Assembly (NCBI GenBank): GCA_020633435.1
Contig: JACKDP010000004.1
Coordinates: forward strand, 733,067 to 797,066
Source of the DNA: Myxococcales bacterium
Lineage (GTDB): Bacteria > Myxococcota_A > Bradymonadia > UBA7976 > UBA1532
Direction: 5' to 3'
DNA: 64,000 bases
Shown: positions 43,372-53,247 of the stretch, in pieces
Layout of the letters: the number at the start of each line of letters is the position of its first letter
Numbering within the stretch: position 1 is the first letter of the stretch
Made by a program: the position numbers and the translations under genes
Notes under the pieces: generated by a model
Databases searched by the model: none
Seen by the model: only the letters and a program-made list of their open reading frames with translations
What the model was told of the DNA's origin: nothing

Positions 43372-43785
43372 TCAGAGCGCGCGCTCGCGCCACCCCCCGA
43401 CGTCGCCGTCCTCCTCCATCAGCCGCAGCCCCGGGCCGGGGGGCTCCATGCCCCGCTCGACCTTCACGATGGCGTGGGAGCGCGAGAGCATGCCCGCCTC
43501 CAGCACCTCGTGGGCGGCCTCGGGCCGGCAGTCGCCGCAGGTGAAGAAGTCCACCGCGGCGTAGCCGTATTCGGGCCAGGTATGAATCGACAGATGGGAC
43601 TCAGCCACCACCACCACGCCGGTCACGCCATGGGGCGAGAACCGGTGAAACACCGATTGCACGATCGTCGCGCCAGCAGCCTCCGCAGCTTGAAGCATGA
43701 GCGCTTCAATCTTCGGAAGATCGTCCAGAATCGCGCCGTTGCAGCCTCGATACTCGATGAGGAGATGTCGTCCCAGTGTCTTCAA
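43372..43785 (-). CDS. speD: S-adenosylmethionine decarboxylase proenzyme
   Basis: A 137-residue prokaryotic class 1B AdoMetDC. The self-cleavage site is AESHLSIHTWPE, with Glu62-Ser63 giving the pyruvoyl group, and His68 and Cys83 (DFFTCGDC) as processing and proton-donor residues. It supplies decarboxylated AdoMet to the adjacent aminopropyltransferases. TTG start with GAGGTG 4 nt upstream. Convergent with the aminopropyltransferase genes, sharing the terminator at 43324-43347. Its upstream region carries two long poly-C/G tracts. Confidence 0.94.
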   Translation of the reverse strand: MKTLGRHLLIEYRGCNGAILDDLPKIEALMLQAAEAAGATIVQSVFHRFSPHGVTGVVVVAESHLSIHTWPEYGYAAVDFFTCGDCRPEAAHEVLEAGMLSRSHAIVKVERGMEPPGPGLRLMEEDGDVGGWRERAL

Positions 43786-43840
43786 TTTTCACCTCGTGTT
43801 GCGCGGTGTAGCCCCGCAAGGCGCGGAATATCCAGAAACA

Positions 43841-43874
43841 CCCCCCCCCGCGCAACCCTGCAGACCCCCCCCCC
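43841..43874. repeat. Paired homopolymer tracts (C9 and C10) in the speD/flippase divergent region
   Basis: C9 at 43841-43849 and C10 at 43865-43874, each followed by GCGCAA or GCAAAA, lie in the 143-bp region between the divergent speD and flippase starts. Homopolymers this long are rare in bacteria and mutable in length. They could change promoter spacing for speD. Confidence 0.6.
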
Positions 43875-43928
43875 GCAAAATAAACGCAAGCACTCGACAT
43901 CAATCGGGTTTTCGGCGATGTTTCGCCC

Positions 43929-45401
43929 GTGACAAGCTCTCGCTCGGCCAAGGCGGCGGTGCTCGCCGTCGGCAAGGTCCTCACGCAGCTCGTCGGCATC
44001 GCCATCGCGGCGGTCCTGGCCCGGATGCTGTCGAAGCACGACCTGGCGACGTACCGCCAGACGATGCTGGCCTACGCCATGATCGGCCCGCTCTTCATGC
44101 TGGGCCTGCCCAACGCCCTCAACTACTTCCTGGCCGGCGAAGAGGCGCGCCCGCGGGGCCTGCTCGTCGACAACCTGCTGCTGCTCTCGGGCATGGGCGT
44201 CGTCTTCAGCCTGGGCCTCTTCCTCGGCGGCGACGAGGCCCTCGCGCGCCACTTCGGCAACCCGGATCTGGCCCAGAACCTGCGCCTGCTGGCCCCCTAC
44301 CCCCTCTTCATGCTGCCCGCCGCCGCCCTCGGGGCCGTGCTCGTGCAGCGCGGCCGGGTGCGCTCGCTCACGGTCTACAACGTCCTGTCCCGCCTGCTTA
44401 CGGGCGTCGCGGTCATCGTCTGCTTCCTCCTGTGGCCCACCACCGAGACGGCCGTGGCCGCCACGACGGTGACGGCCGGGCTGGTGCTCGTGCCCGCCCT
44501 CTGGATGATGTGGCGCGCCGTGCCCGCCGACGGCCAGCCCGCCCGGCCGAGCCTCGCCGGCATGCGCGCCCAGCTCCGCTACTCCATCCCCCTCGGCGTC
44601 GCGGGGCTCCTCGGCACGCTCACCCTGCAGATCGACAAGTTCATCGTCTCGTTGCTCTGCTCCACCGAGGACTTCGCCGTCTACGCCACCGGCGCCATGG
44701 AGCTGCCCCTCATTACCGTCGTCGCCACCAGCATCAGCGCGGTGTTGCTGCCCGACATGGCACGGCTCTGCAAGGCCGGCCAGGCGCAGGAGGCCCTGGC
44801 CCTGTGGAGCCGCGCCGGCGTCCGCTCGGCCCTGCTCCTCTTCCCCGCCGCCGTCCTCTTCTTCCTGCTGGCCGAAGAGACGATGACGGTCCTGTACTCG
44901 GCCACCTACGCCGAGAGCGCCCTGCCCTTCCGCATCAACCTGCTGCTCATCCCCATGCGCATCGTCACCTGGGGCCTGCCCTTCCTGGCCCTCGGCCTGA
45001 GCGGCATCGTCTTCAAGCGCTCGGCCCTGGCCCTCGTCTCCAACGCCGTCTTCAGCGTCGTCGGCGTCTACCTGCTGGGCTACAACGGCGCCGCCCTGGC
45101 CACCGTCCTCACCATGTACACCTGGTGGATCCTCTCGTCGCTCGTCCTCATCCGCGACGCCTACGACGTGCCCATCGCCCGCATCCTCGACTACCGCGCC
45201 CTGGGCCGCGTGGGCCTCCTCGCCCTCGCCGCCGGCGTCGTCGTCATCCCCCGCTTCCTCTGGCCCCTGCAGAGCGCCCTGCTCTCGGCCCTCCTCTACG
45301 GCACCCTCTACAGCCTGGCGGCCTTCGCCCTGCTCTACCGCTACGGCCCCGTCGATCTGCGCCCCTTCGTGCAGCGCGTCCGCCGCCGCCTGCGCCGCTG
45401 A
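43929..45401 (+). CDS. Polysaccharide flippase (MOP/Wzx-like) membrane protein
   Basis: A 490-residue polytopic protein with about 12-14 TM segments. It begins VLAVGKVLTQLVGIAIAAVLARMLSKHDLATYRQ, which is the N-terminal pattern of Wzx/MviN-type oligosaccharide flippases. Later segments include IPLGVAGLLGTLTLQIDKFI and ATSISAVLLPDMARLCKAG. It would translocate lipid-linked glycans across the inner membrane. GTG start. No glycosyltransferases are adjacent, so the substrate is unknown. It is 43 nt upstream of the fadH-like gene. Confidence 0.83.
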   Translation: MTSSRSAKAAVLAVGKVLTQLVGIAIAAVLARMLSKHDLATYRQTMLAYAMIGPLFMLGLPNALNYFLAGEEARPRGLLVDNLLLLSGMGVVFSLGLFLGGDEALARHFGNPDLAQNLRLLAPYPLFMLPAAALGAVLVQRGRVRSLTVYNVLSRLLTGVAVIVCFLLWPTTETAVAATTVTAGLVLVPALWMMWRAVPADGQPARPSLAGMRAQLRYSIPLGVAGLLGTLTLQIDKFIVSLLCSTEDFAVYATGAMELPLITVVATSISAVLLPDMARLCKAGQAQEALALWSRAGVRSALLLFPAAVLFFLLAEETMTVLYSATYAESALPFRINLLLIPMRIVTWGLPFLALGLSGIVFKRSALALVSNAVFSVVGVYLLGYNGAALATVLTMYTWWILSSLVLIRDAYDVPIARILDYRALGRVGLLALAAGVVVIPRFLWPLQSALLSALLYGTLYSLAAFALLYRYGPVDLRPFVQRVRRRLRR

Positions 45402-45444
45402 CGTCCCCTTGCCCTCCACGCCCCGCGGTGCGAGGGTCGGCCCC

Positions 45445-47454
45445 ATGAGCGCCTACCCGCACCTGCTGGCGCCCCTCGATCTGGGGCACGTCACCCTCAA
45501 GAACCGCGTCCTGATGGGCTCGATGCACGTCGGCCTGGAGGAGGAGCCCGGCCGCCTGTCGCGCATGGCCGCCTACTTCGGCGCCCGCGCCGCCGGCGGC
45601 GTCGGCCTCATCGTGACCGGGGGCGTCGCCCCCAACTGGGCGGGCGAGGTGAAGCCCCTCGCGGCGAAGCTGACCAACCCGTACCACGTCTGGAAGCACC
45701 GCGTGGTCACCGACGCCGTGCACGCCGAGGGCGGCCGCATCTGCCTGCAGATCCTGCACGCCGGGCGCTACGCCTTCACCCCCCTCGCCGTCGCGCCCTC
45801 GGCCATCAAGTCGCCCATCAGCCGCTTCAAGCCCCGCGCCCTCTCGGCCCGCGGCGTCGAGGGCACCATCCGCGACTTCGTGCGCTGCGCGAAGCTGGCC
45901 CAGGCGGCGGGCTACGACGGCGTCGAGGTCATGGGCTCCGAGGGCTACCTCATCAACGAGTTCATCGCCCGCCACACCAACCGGCGCACCGACGACTGGG
46001 GCGGCAGCTACGCGAACCGCAGCCGCTTCCCGGTGGAGATCGTCCGGCGCATCCGCGAGGCCGTCGGGCCCGATTTCATCGTGATCTTCCGCCTGTCCAT
46101 GCTCGACCTGGTGCCCGACGGCTCCACCTGGGACGAGGTCGTCGACCTGGCCCAGCGCATCGAGCAGGCCGGCGCCTCGATCATCAACACGGGCATCGGC
46201 TGGCACGAGGCGCGGGTGCCCACCATCGCCACGATGGTGCCCCGCGGGGCCTTCACCTGGGTCACCCGCAAGCTCAAGGGCTCGGTGCGCATCCCGCTGG
46301 TGACGTCGAACCGCATCAACATGCCCGACACCGCCGAGGCCATCCTCGCGGCCGGCGACGCCGACATGGTGTCCATGGCGCGGCCCCTGCTGGCCGATCC
46401 CGCCTGGGTCGAGAAGGCCGCCACCGGGCGCGCGGCCGAGATCAACACCTGCATCGCGTGCAATCAGGCCTGCCTCGACCACATCTTCCAGAACCGCCGC
46501 GCGAGCTGCCTGGTCAACCCGCTGGCCTGCCACGAGACGGAGCTGGTCATCACCCGGGCGGCGGCGCCGAAGCGGGTGGCGGTGGTGGGCGCTGGCCCCG
46601 CCGGCCTCGCCTGCGCGGCCACGGCCGCCGAGCGCGGCCACCAGGTCGTGCTCTTCGAGGCCAGCGACGCCGTCGGCGGCCAGTTCAACCTGGCCATGCG
46701 CATCCCCGGCAAGGAGGAGTTCGCCGAGACGCTGCGCTACTTCCGCGGGCGCATCGAGCGAGCCGGCGTCGACCTGCGCCTGCAGACGCGCGCCACGGCC
46801 GACGACCTGGCCGCCTTCGACGTGGTGGTCGTCGCCACGGGCGTCACCCCGCGCGTCATCCGCCTGCCCGGCAGCGATCGCCCCAACGTCCTCAGCTACC
46901 TGGACGTCCTGCGCGGCGCCCCCGTCGGCGACCGCGTCGCGATCATCGGCGCGGGCGGAATCGGCTTTGATGTCGCGGATTTCCTGACGCACCGCCCCCC
47001 GGAGGGCGATGGCCTCGACGCCTTCCTCGACACCTGGGGCGTCGACCGCAGCCACACCACGCGCGGCGCCCTGAAGCCCGCCACGCCCCCGGCCCCGCGG
47101 CGCCAGGTCTTCCTCTGCCAGCGCTCCGCCGGCAAGCCGGGCGCCGGCCTGGGCAAGACGACGGGCTGGATCCACCGGGCGGCGCTCAAGCAGCAGGACG
47201 TCGAGATGCTGGCGGAGGTGGCGTACGAGCGCGTCGACGACGCCGGCCTGCACGTCCTGGTGGCCGGCAAGCCGCGCCTGCTCGCCGTCGATCACGTGGT
47301 CGTCTGCGCGGGCCAGGAGAAGGCCGACGCCCTCGTGGCGCCGCTCAAGGCCCGCGGCCAGGTGGTGCACGCCATCGGCGGGGCCGACCGGGCCGGCGAG
47401 CTGGACGCGAAGCGCGCCATCGACCAGGGCACCCGCCTGGCCGCGGCGCTCTGA
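45445..47454 (+). CDS. fadH: 2,4-dienoyl-CoA reductase-like NADH:flavin oxidoreductase
   Basis: A 669-residue Old Yellow Enzyme/FadH-type protein, close to E. coli FadH (about 670). The N-terminal FMN TIM barrel starts LLAPLDLGHVTLKNRVLMGS, with GSEGYLINEFIARHTNRRTD. The [4Fe-4S] motif CIACNQACLDHIFQNRRASC is at about 342-361. The C-terminal FAD/NADH domain has VAVVGAGPAGLACAATAAE and VAIIGAGGIGFDVADFL. It reduces 2,4-dienoyl-CoA during unsaturated fatty acid beta-oxidation, which fits with the FadR-like/etf genes 8 kb away. Confidence 0.9.
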   Translation: MSAYPHLLAPLDLGHVTLKNRVLMGSMHVGLEEEPGRLSRMAAYFGARAAGGVGLIVTGGVAPNWAGEVKPLAAKLTNPYHVWKHRVVTDAVHAEGGRICLQILHAGRYAFTPLAVAPSAIKSPISRFKPRALSARGVEGTIRDFVRCAKLAQAAGYDGVEVMGSEGYLINEFIARHTNRRTDDWGGSYANRSRFPVEIVRRIREAVGPDFIVIFRLSMLDLVPDGSTWDEVVDLAQRIEQAGASIINTGIGWHEARVPTIATMVPRGAFTWVTRKLKGSVRIPLVTSNRINMPDTAEAILAAGDADMVSMARPLLADPAWVEKAATGRAAEINTCIACNQACLDHIFQNRRASCLVNPLACHETELVITRAAAPKRVAVVGAGPAGLACAATAAERGHQVVLFEASDAVGGQFNLAMRIPGKEEFAETLRYFRGRIERAGVDLRLQTRATADDLAAFDVVVVATGVTPRVIRLPGSDRPNVLSYLDVLRGAPVGDRVAIIGAGGIGFDVADFLTHRPPEGDGLDAFLDTWGVDRSHTTRGALKPATPPAPRRQVFLCQRSAGKPGAGLGKTTGWIHRAALKQQDVEMLAEVAYERVDDAGLHVLVAGKPRLLAVDHVVVCAGQEKADALVAPLKARGQVVHAIGGADRAGELDAKRAIDQGTRLAAAL

Positions 47455-47464
47455 CCCCGCGCCG

Positions 47465-48577
47465 CTACCGCCGCTCGTGGGCGGCCAGGATGGCCCCCAG
47501 CAGCGCCTCGCCCAGCACCGCGTAGCCCCGCCCCGTCAGGTGCACGAAGTCGCGGCCCGCGAGCCCCTGCCGGCGCCACGCCCGGATGGACCCCGGCCCG
47601 CCCATCACCGCGCGGATGTCGAAGAAGGCGCAGCCGTGGCGCCCCGCGACGTCGCGCTGGATCCGGTACACCGCGTCGGCCAGGGGCGGCGCCTCGCGGC
47701 CCCGCAGCATGTCGGGGGGCCCGGTGATCAGGCAGTCCGCCCGGGGCGCCGCCTGCCGCAGCCGCTTGAGCACGCGATCCTGGTCGGCCTCGTACGCCCG
47801 CAGATCGAACTCGCCGTCGTTGAGCTCGTTGGCCCCGTAGCTCACCACGATGAGCGTCGGATCGAGCCGCGCCAGGCCCTCCGCGAAGCCGATGGGATCG
47901 GGGGACAGCAGCCGCGTCGCCCGGGCGCCGTTGAGGCCCAGGGCGTCCCACGCCACGCCCCGCGGGGCGTCGAACGACACCCCGAAGAGCCGCACCTCGC
48001 CGCCGCCCGCCGGGTGCAGGCTGACGCGCTGCACCCCGGGCTCGGCCTCGATGCGCGCGAACCCGGGCGCCGGCCACGGCCCGCGCGTCGAGAGGCGCTG
48101 CACGGGCTGGTCGTCGAAGCGCACCTCCACGCAGCCGCCCGCGGGCTGGCGCAGGAAGTGGACGTCCACGGCGGTGAAGGTGCCCGAGGCCTGCACGCTC
48201 ACCACGTCGGCGGGGTCGTCGCTGGCCATGGAGCAGCCCCCCGGCCCCACCCAGCCATCATCCAGGCCGCCCCGCAGGCCGGCCACGTCCCAGTCGCCCT
48301 CGGTGGCCGTGCGCACGCCGTCCTGCCAGTAGCTCGACCACGGCCGGCCCGCCAGCAGGAAGCCGCGCCCGCCATCGCCGAACCGGGCCTGCAGCCCCGC
48401 GCGGATGGGCGCCGTCCACAGGTCCGCCGCGATGTGGGAGTCGCCGAAGTGCGTCACGCGGACCCGCGCAGGCCCGCCCAGGGCGCTCAGGAACCGCCCG
48501 ATGCGCTCCGGGTGCTCGATGGACACCGCGGGCTCGGGCGCGGCCAGGCCCAGCACCACCAGGAGCAACCCCACCAT
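47465..48577 (-). CDS. SGNH/GDSL-family secreted hydrolase (copy 2)
   Basis: A 370-residue protein with a signal peptide (VGLLLVVLGLAAPEPA). SGNH blocks: VTHFGDSHIAADLWT (catalytic Ser in GDS), LIVVSYGANELND (Asn block) and AGRDFVHLTGRGYAVLGEA (Asp/His). The middle part is a beta-sandwich (VDVHFLRQPAGGCVEVRFDD). It shares the layout and several motifs (GDALGLxGARA-like segment, LFG) with the SGNH protein at 51359-53041. It is the last gene of the MBOAT operon, overlapping the previous gene as TGATG. Inferred role: periplasmic O-acyl transfer to, or removal from, an envelope polymer. Confidence 0.78.
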   Translation of the reverse strand: MVGLLLVVLGLAAPEPAVSIEHPERIGRFLSALGGPARVRVTHFGDSHIAADLWTAPIRAGLQARFGDGGRGFLLAGRPWSSYWQDGVRTATEGDWDVAGLRGGLDDGWVGPGGCSMASDDPADVVSVQASGTFTAVDVHFLRQPAGGCVEVRFDDQPVQRLSTRGPWPAPGFARIEAEPGVQRVSLHPAGGGEVRLFGVSFDAPRGVAWDALGLNGARATRLLSPDPIGFAEGLARLDPTLIVVSYGANELNDGEFDLRAYEADQDRVLKRLRQAAPRADCLITGPPDMLRGREAPPLADAVYRIQRDVAGRHGCAFFDIRAVMGGPGSIRAWRRQGLAGRDFVHLTGRGYAVLGEALLGAILAAHERR

Positions 48578-50033
48578 CACCGCACCTCGCAGGGGGACGG
48601 TCGGCGGTTCTGGCCGGTGACGCGGTGCCCGCCGACCCAGAGCCCCAGCCGCCCCGGCACGCCCGGATCCACGTCGTCCACGCGGATGGCCACCGCCGGC
48701 GTGCGGCCCGCCAGCTCCAGCGGCGTCCGCAGGCTGATCTCGTAACCCCCCGTGGTTTCTTTGGTTTCTCCGATGATCATGCCTTCCAGGCGCGTCCGCT
48801 CGGCCCGTTTGCCCTCGGCGCTGATGCGGTCGCCCTCGACGCGGAACGACACCGCGCGGCCGCCATCGCCGCCGAGCCAGAGCTGCACGCCATCGCCCGG
48901 ATCGCGCTCGGGATCCTCGACGCGGATGCGGATGTAGAGGGTGCCCCGCTCCGCCGCCACGGTGGCGCTGGCCGCCAGATCCGAGAGCCCGCCCCAGGCG
49001 CGGCCCTCCTCGTCGATGCGGCAGAGCTGGGCGTCCGGCTCCCCTGGCCGCGTGGCCTGGCCGAGCAGGCGCATCGGCGCCGTGCAGGGCCCCACCTCGC
49101 CGATGGGTCGAAAGCGCGAGCGCACATGGCGCACCAGGGGATCGCCCGGGGCCAGCCAGCGCAGGCCGTCCAGCCGATCCGCGTCCCCCAGCGGGACCGT
49201 CGGCCCCTGGGGCTTCCACAGGTGCACCGTCCGCGGCGCGCAGGCCTCGCCCGCCAGGCCCCCGCCCAGCGGCGGCCCGCGCAGCAGCAGCGCCACCCCC
49301 TGATCGAGCTCGGGCCGGGCGTCCACCACGTCGGTCAGGCGGGCGTCCCCCGCCTCCCGCCACCACGCCAGGCCCCCGCCGCTCCCGACCACGGTGCCCA
49401 GGGGCAGCGTCGCCAGGTCCTCGGCGCAGGCCTCGCCCGTCGGGCCCAGCGCCAGCCGGCGGACCTCCTCGCCCCCCGGCTCCTCCCAGGCCAGCAGCCC
49501 CGCGGGCTGGCGCAGGCAGGCGTCCACCGCGTCGGGCAGCGCGCGGCTCAGCCACTCCAGCGCCTCGGTGCTCCCCCGCGGGGGCTCCTCGGCGCGGCCA
49601 TCGGGCAGCGCCAGGGTGCGCGCCGCCACCACCGTGCGCGGCCCCTCGGGGCCGTACGTCCGCAGCCGCTCGAGGACCGTCGCGGCGTCCCCCCGGAACT
49701 GCGCCACCGTGTGCTCGTCCTGCAGGTGCCCGGCCCCGGGCGGCGGGGCGGACGGCACGGGCGTCAGCGGGCGAAACGTCTTGTCCCCCACCTTCACCTG
49801 CTCCAGCACCGTCCACCGGCTCGCCGGCCAGACCTCGCCCTCCAGGCCCCGGTCGTGGCGGAAGGCGTCCACCCGCAAGCGGTAGCGCCACACCCGGCCA
49901 GCCTCGTCGGAGGCGTACCAGCCGGGCGCCGTGTACATGCGGCCGGCCCCCGCGTCGACGACGTAGGTCGCCGGCCCCGACCAGAAGACCGCGAACGGCC
50001 CCTCGGCCAGCAGCACGAGCAGGGCGGCCAGCA

Positions 50034-50034
<1 letters not shown>
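48577..50034 (-). CDS. Secreted protein with C-terminal CBM9-like domain
   Basis: A 485-residue protein with a signal-like N-terminus (LAALLVLLAEGPFAVFW). The N-terminal 120 residues include VWRYRLRVDAFRHDRGLEG. The C-terminal region (about 350-470) has TLYIRIRVEDPERDPGDGVQLWLGGD and GGYEISLRTPLELAGRTPAVAIRVDD, the pattern of CBM9-like sugar-binding sandwiches. The middle has no recognised domain. It overlaps both neighbours as TGATG. It may bind the glycan that the operon acylates. Confidence 0.62.
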
Positions 50035-51358
<1,324 letters not shown>

Positions 51359-51362
<4 letters not shown>

Positions 51363-53041
51363 GGGTGCGTCTTCAGGTACTCGGCGTAGCCATCCATCAG
51401 GGCGGCGAAGAGCATGGAGCCGATGCGGCGAGCGCCGCCCCGGGTCGGGTGCGTCAGGTCGCCGCCCCCCAGGCCGCTCTTGTACCACTTCGCCATGGAG
51501 CCCTCGCCCCCCATGGCCGCCCAGGTGTTCCAGAAGGCGCAGCCCTGCTCGTAGGCCACCCGGCGCTGGGCCAGCACGATGCGCTTCACGACGGGCCGCG
51601 TGACCAGCTTGCCGTCCTCGGTCTTGTCGGCGCGGTCCATCGGGGCGACGAGCAGGCACGACACCCCGGGCAGCGCGGCGCGCAGGTGGCCCACCTGCTG
51701 CGACAGATCGGCGGCGTAGGTGCGGATGCCCAGGTTCTCGGCCTGGCTCTCGTTGGTGCCGTAGTGCAGCACCAGCAAGTCCGGGCGCCGCAAGCGGATC
51801 TGGTCGTGCCAGTGGTCGGGATCCATGCGCTTCAAGAGCGCGGCGCGCGCGCCGTCGAGGCCCAGGGCGTCGTAGACCACCCCCGGCCCGTCGCGCTCCA
51901 TCACCATGCCGAAGAGCCGCACCTCGCCGTTGCCCAGCGTCTTGAGCTTGAAGGTGTGGTGGCCCTCGTTCATCTGGATCTCGGCCTTGCGCGAGGCCGC
52001 CTTGTCGGCCTTCGTGCTGACGTCGATCATCCGGCCGTCGATGCCCATCTGGAACTGCCCGCCCCGGGGCTGGGCGTAGTAGTAGACCTCCATCTTGGAG
52101 ACGGTCTTGTTGAGATCCTCCCCCTCGGGGGTCATCTGCACCCACTCGCCCTTGTTCGTCGTGCGGAACGTTACCGCCCCGAGGCCATAGGCGCCGTCCT
52201 CGATGGTGGGCTGGGTCATGCGGTTGATGCTCCAGCCGTCGCTCGTCTCGAGCTTCAGGTTCTCGCGCCGGTACCAGGGGGCCGGCTTGCCGGCGAGCAC
52301 GAAGCCATGGCCCGCGTCGCCGAACCGCGTCTGCAGCAGGCGGCGCATCGTGTTCGTCACGTAGTCGCCAGTGATGAGGGAGTCACCGTAGTGCACCACC
52401 CGGGCGGTGGCGCCGGGGGCCTTCTTCTGCACGCGCTGCAGCGACCGGTAGAAGCGGTCCATGGAGCGCTGCGGGTCCTCGATGGCCAGCAGCGGCAGGC
52501 CGGTGTCGGTGGTGCGCACGCGGGGCGGGGCCGGGAGGTTGGCGTCGCTCTGGAAGAACTGCGTCACCACCTCGGGATCCTCCTCCGAGGCCGTGCCGTC
52601 ATCGTAGGGCGCGAACGAGGCCGCCGCCTCGGCCATGCCGGGCGGGATCTCGTCGTCCGGGCCCTCCTCCCCGGGATCGGGCGGGAGCGAGACGGGCCCG
52701 GCCTGGGCGTACATCGTCATCGCGTCGTCGCCCACCGGGGGCAAGCGCACCGGGTTCTTCACGCCGGGCGTCTCGGGCGGCTGATCGGGCACCATCGCCA
52801 GCAGCGAGTCGTCGTCGACTGTGCCCTCGATCTGGACCGGGGCCACCGGCGCGGCGCGGAAGAGGCGCGGCAGCATGGTGGTCAGATCGGCGGGCAGCCA
52901 CCGCAGCGGCTCCAGCCCCGGCATCCACTGCAGCAGCGCCGCGACGAGGACGATGCCCCCGATGGTGCGGCCCGTCTTGCTCGTGAGCACGGCGGGCGTG
53001 CCCGGCGTCGCGTCCGAAAAGTCGATGGAATTCAAGCTCAT
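51359..53041 (-). CDS. Membrane-anchored SGNH-family acyltransferase/esterase-like protein (copy 1)
   Basis: A 560-residue protein. One TM helix lies near residues 22-42 (GRTIGGIVLVAALLQWMPGL), followed by a long Pro/Asp-rich periplasmic linker to about 190. The SGNH domain has ARVVHYGDSLITGDYVT (GDS Ser), DLLVLHYGTNESQ and GGGDLTHPTRGGARRIG (Asp-His). This is the AlgJ/DltD/PatB-like partner expected next to an MBOAT protein. It begins 15 nt after the microprotein stop. A second, signal-peptide-type SGNH protein closes the operon. Family inference: it moves the acyl group from the MBOAT complex to an extracytoplasmic polymer. Confidence 0.8.
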
Positions 53042-53055
53042 GACGTACCCGCGTC

Positions 53056-53247
53056 TCAGAACTGGAAGTAGATGAAGTCGGGCGCCGGCCGGGGCCGCAG
53101 CGCGTCGAGCCCCAGCAACGCCAGCGGCGGCAGGGCCCCAATCAGGGGCGCCGACAGCCAGGTCAGGATCCAGGCGTGCGGCGCCCGGGCCGCCGCCGGC
53201 TGGGCCAGCGCGACGGCGAGCGCTGCGGCGAGCAGGAGGCGCCTCAT
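53056..53247 (-). CDS. 63-residue membrane microprotein ending in FIYFQF (DltX-like)
   Basis: An N-terminal signal/TM (RRLLLAAALAVALAQPAAA), a second hydrophobic segment (WLSAPLIGALPPLALLGL), then RPRPAPDFIYFQF at the C-terminus. The last six residues and the encoding 21 nt (including the stop) are identical to the end of the MBOAT gene immediately upstream, whose TGA overlaps this ATG (TGATG). In Dlt systems a microprotein, DltX, carries a C-terminal Tyr-containing motif that works with the MBOAT protein DltB. I infer an analogous acyl-relay role here. Confidence 0.68.
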   Translation of the reverse strand: MRRLLLAAALAVALAQPAAARAPHAWILTWLSAPLIGALPPLALLGLDALRPRPAPDFIYFQF

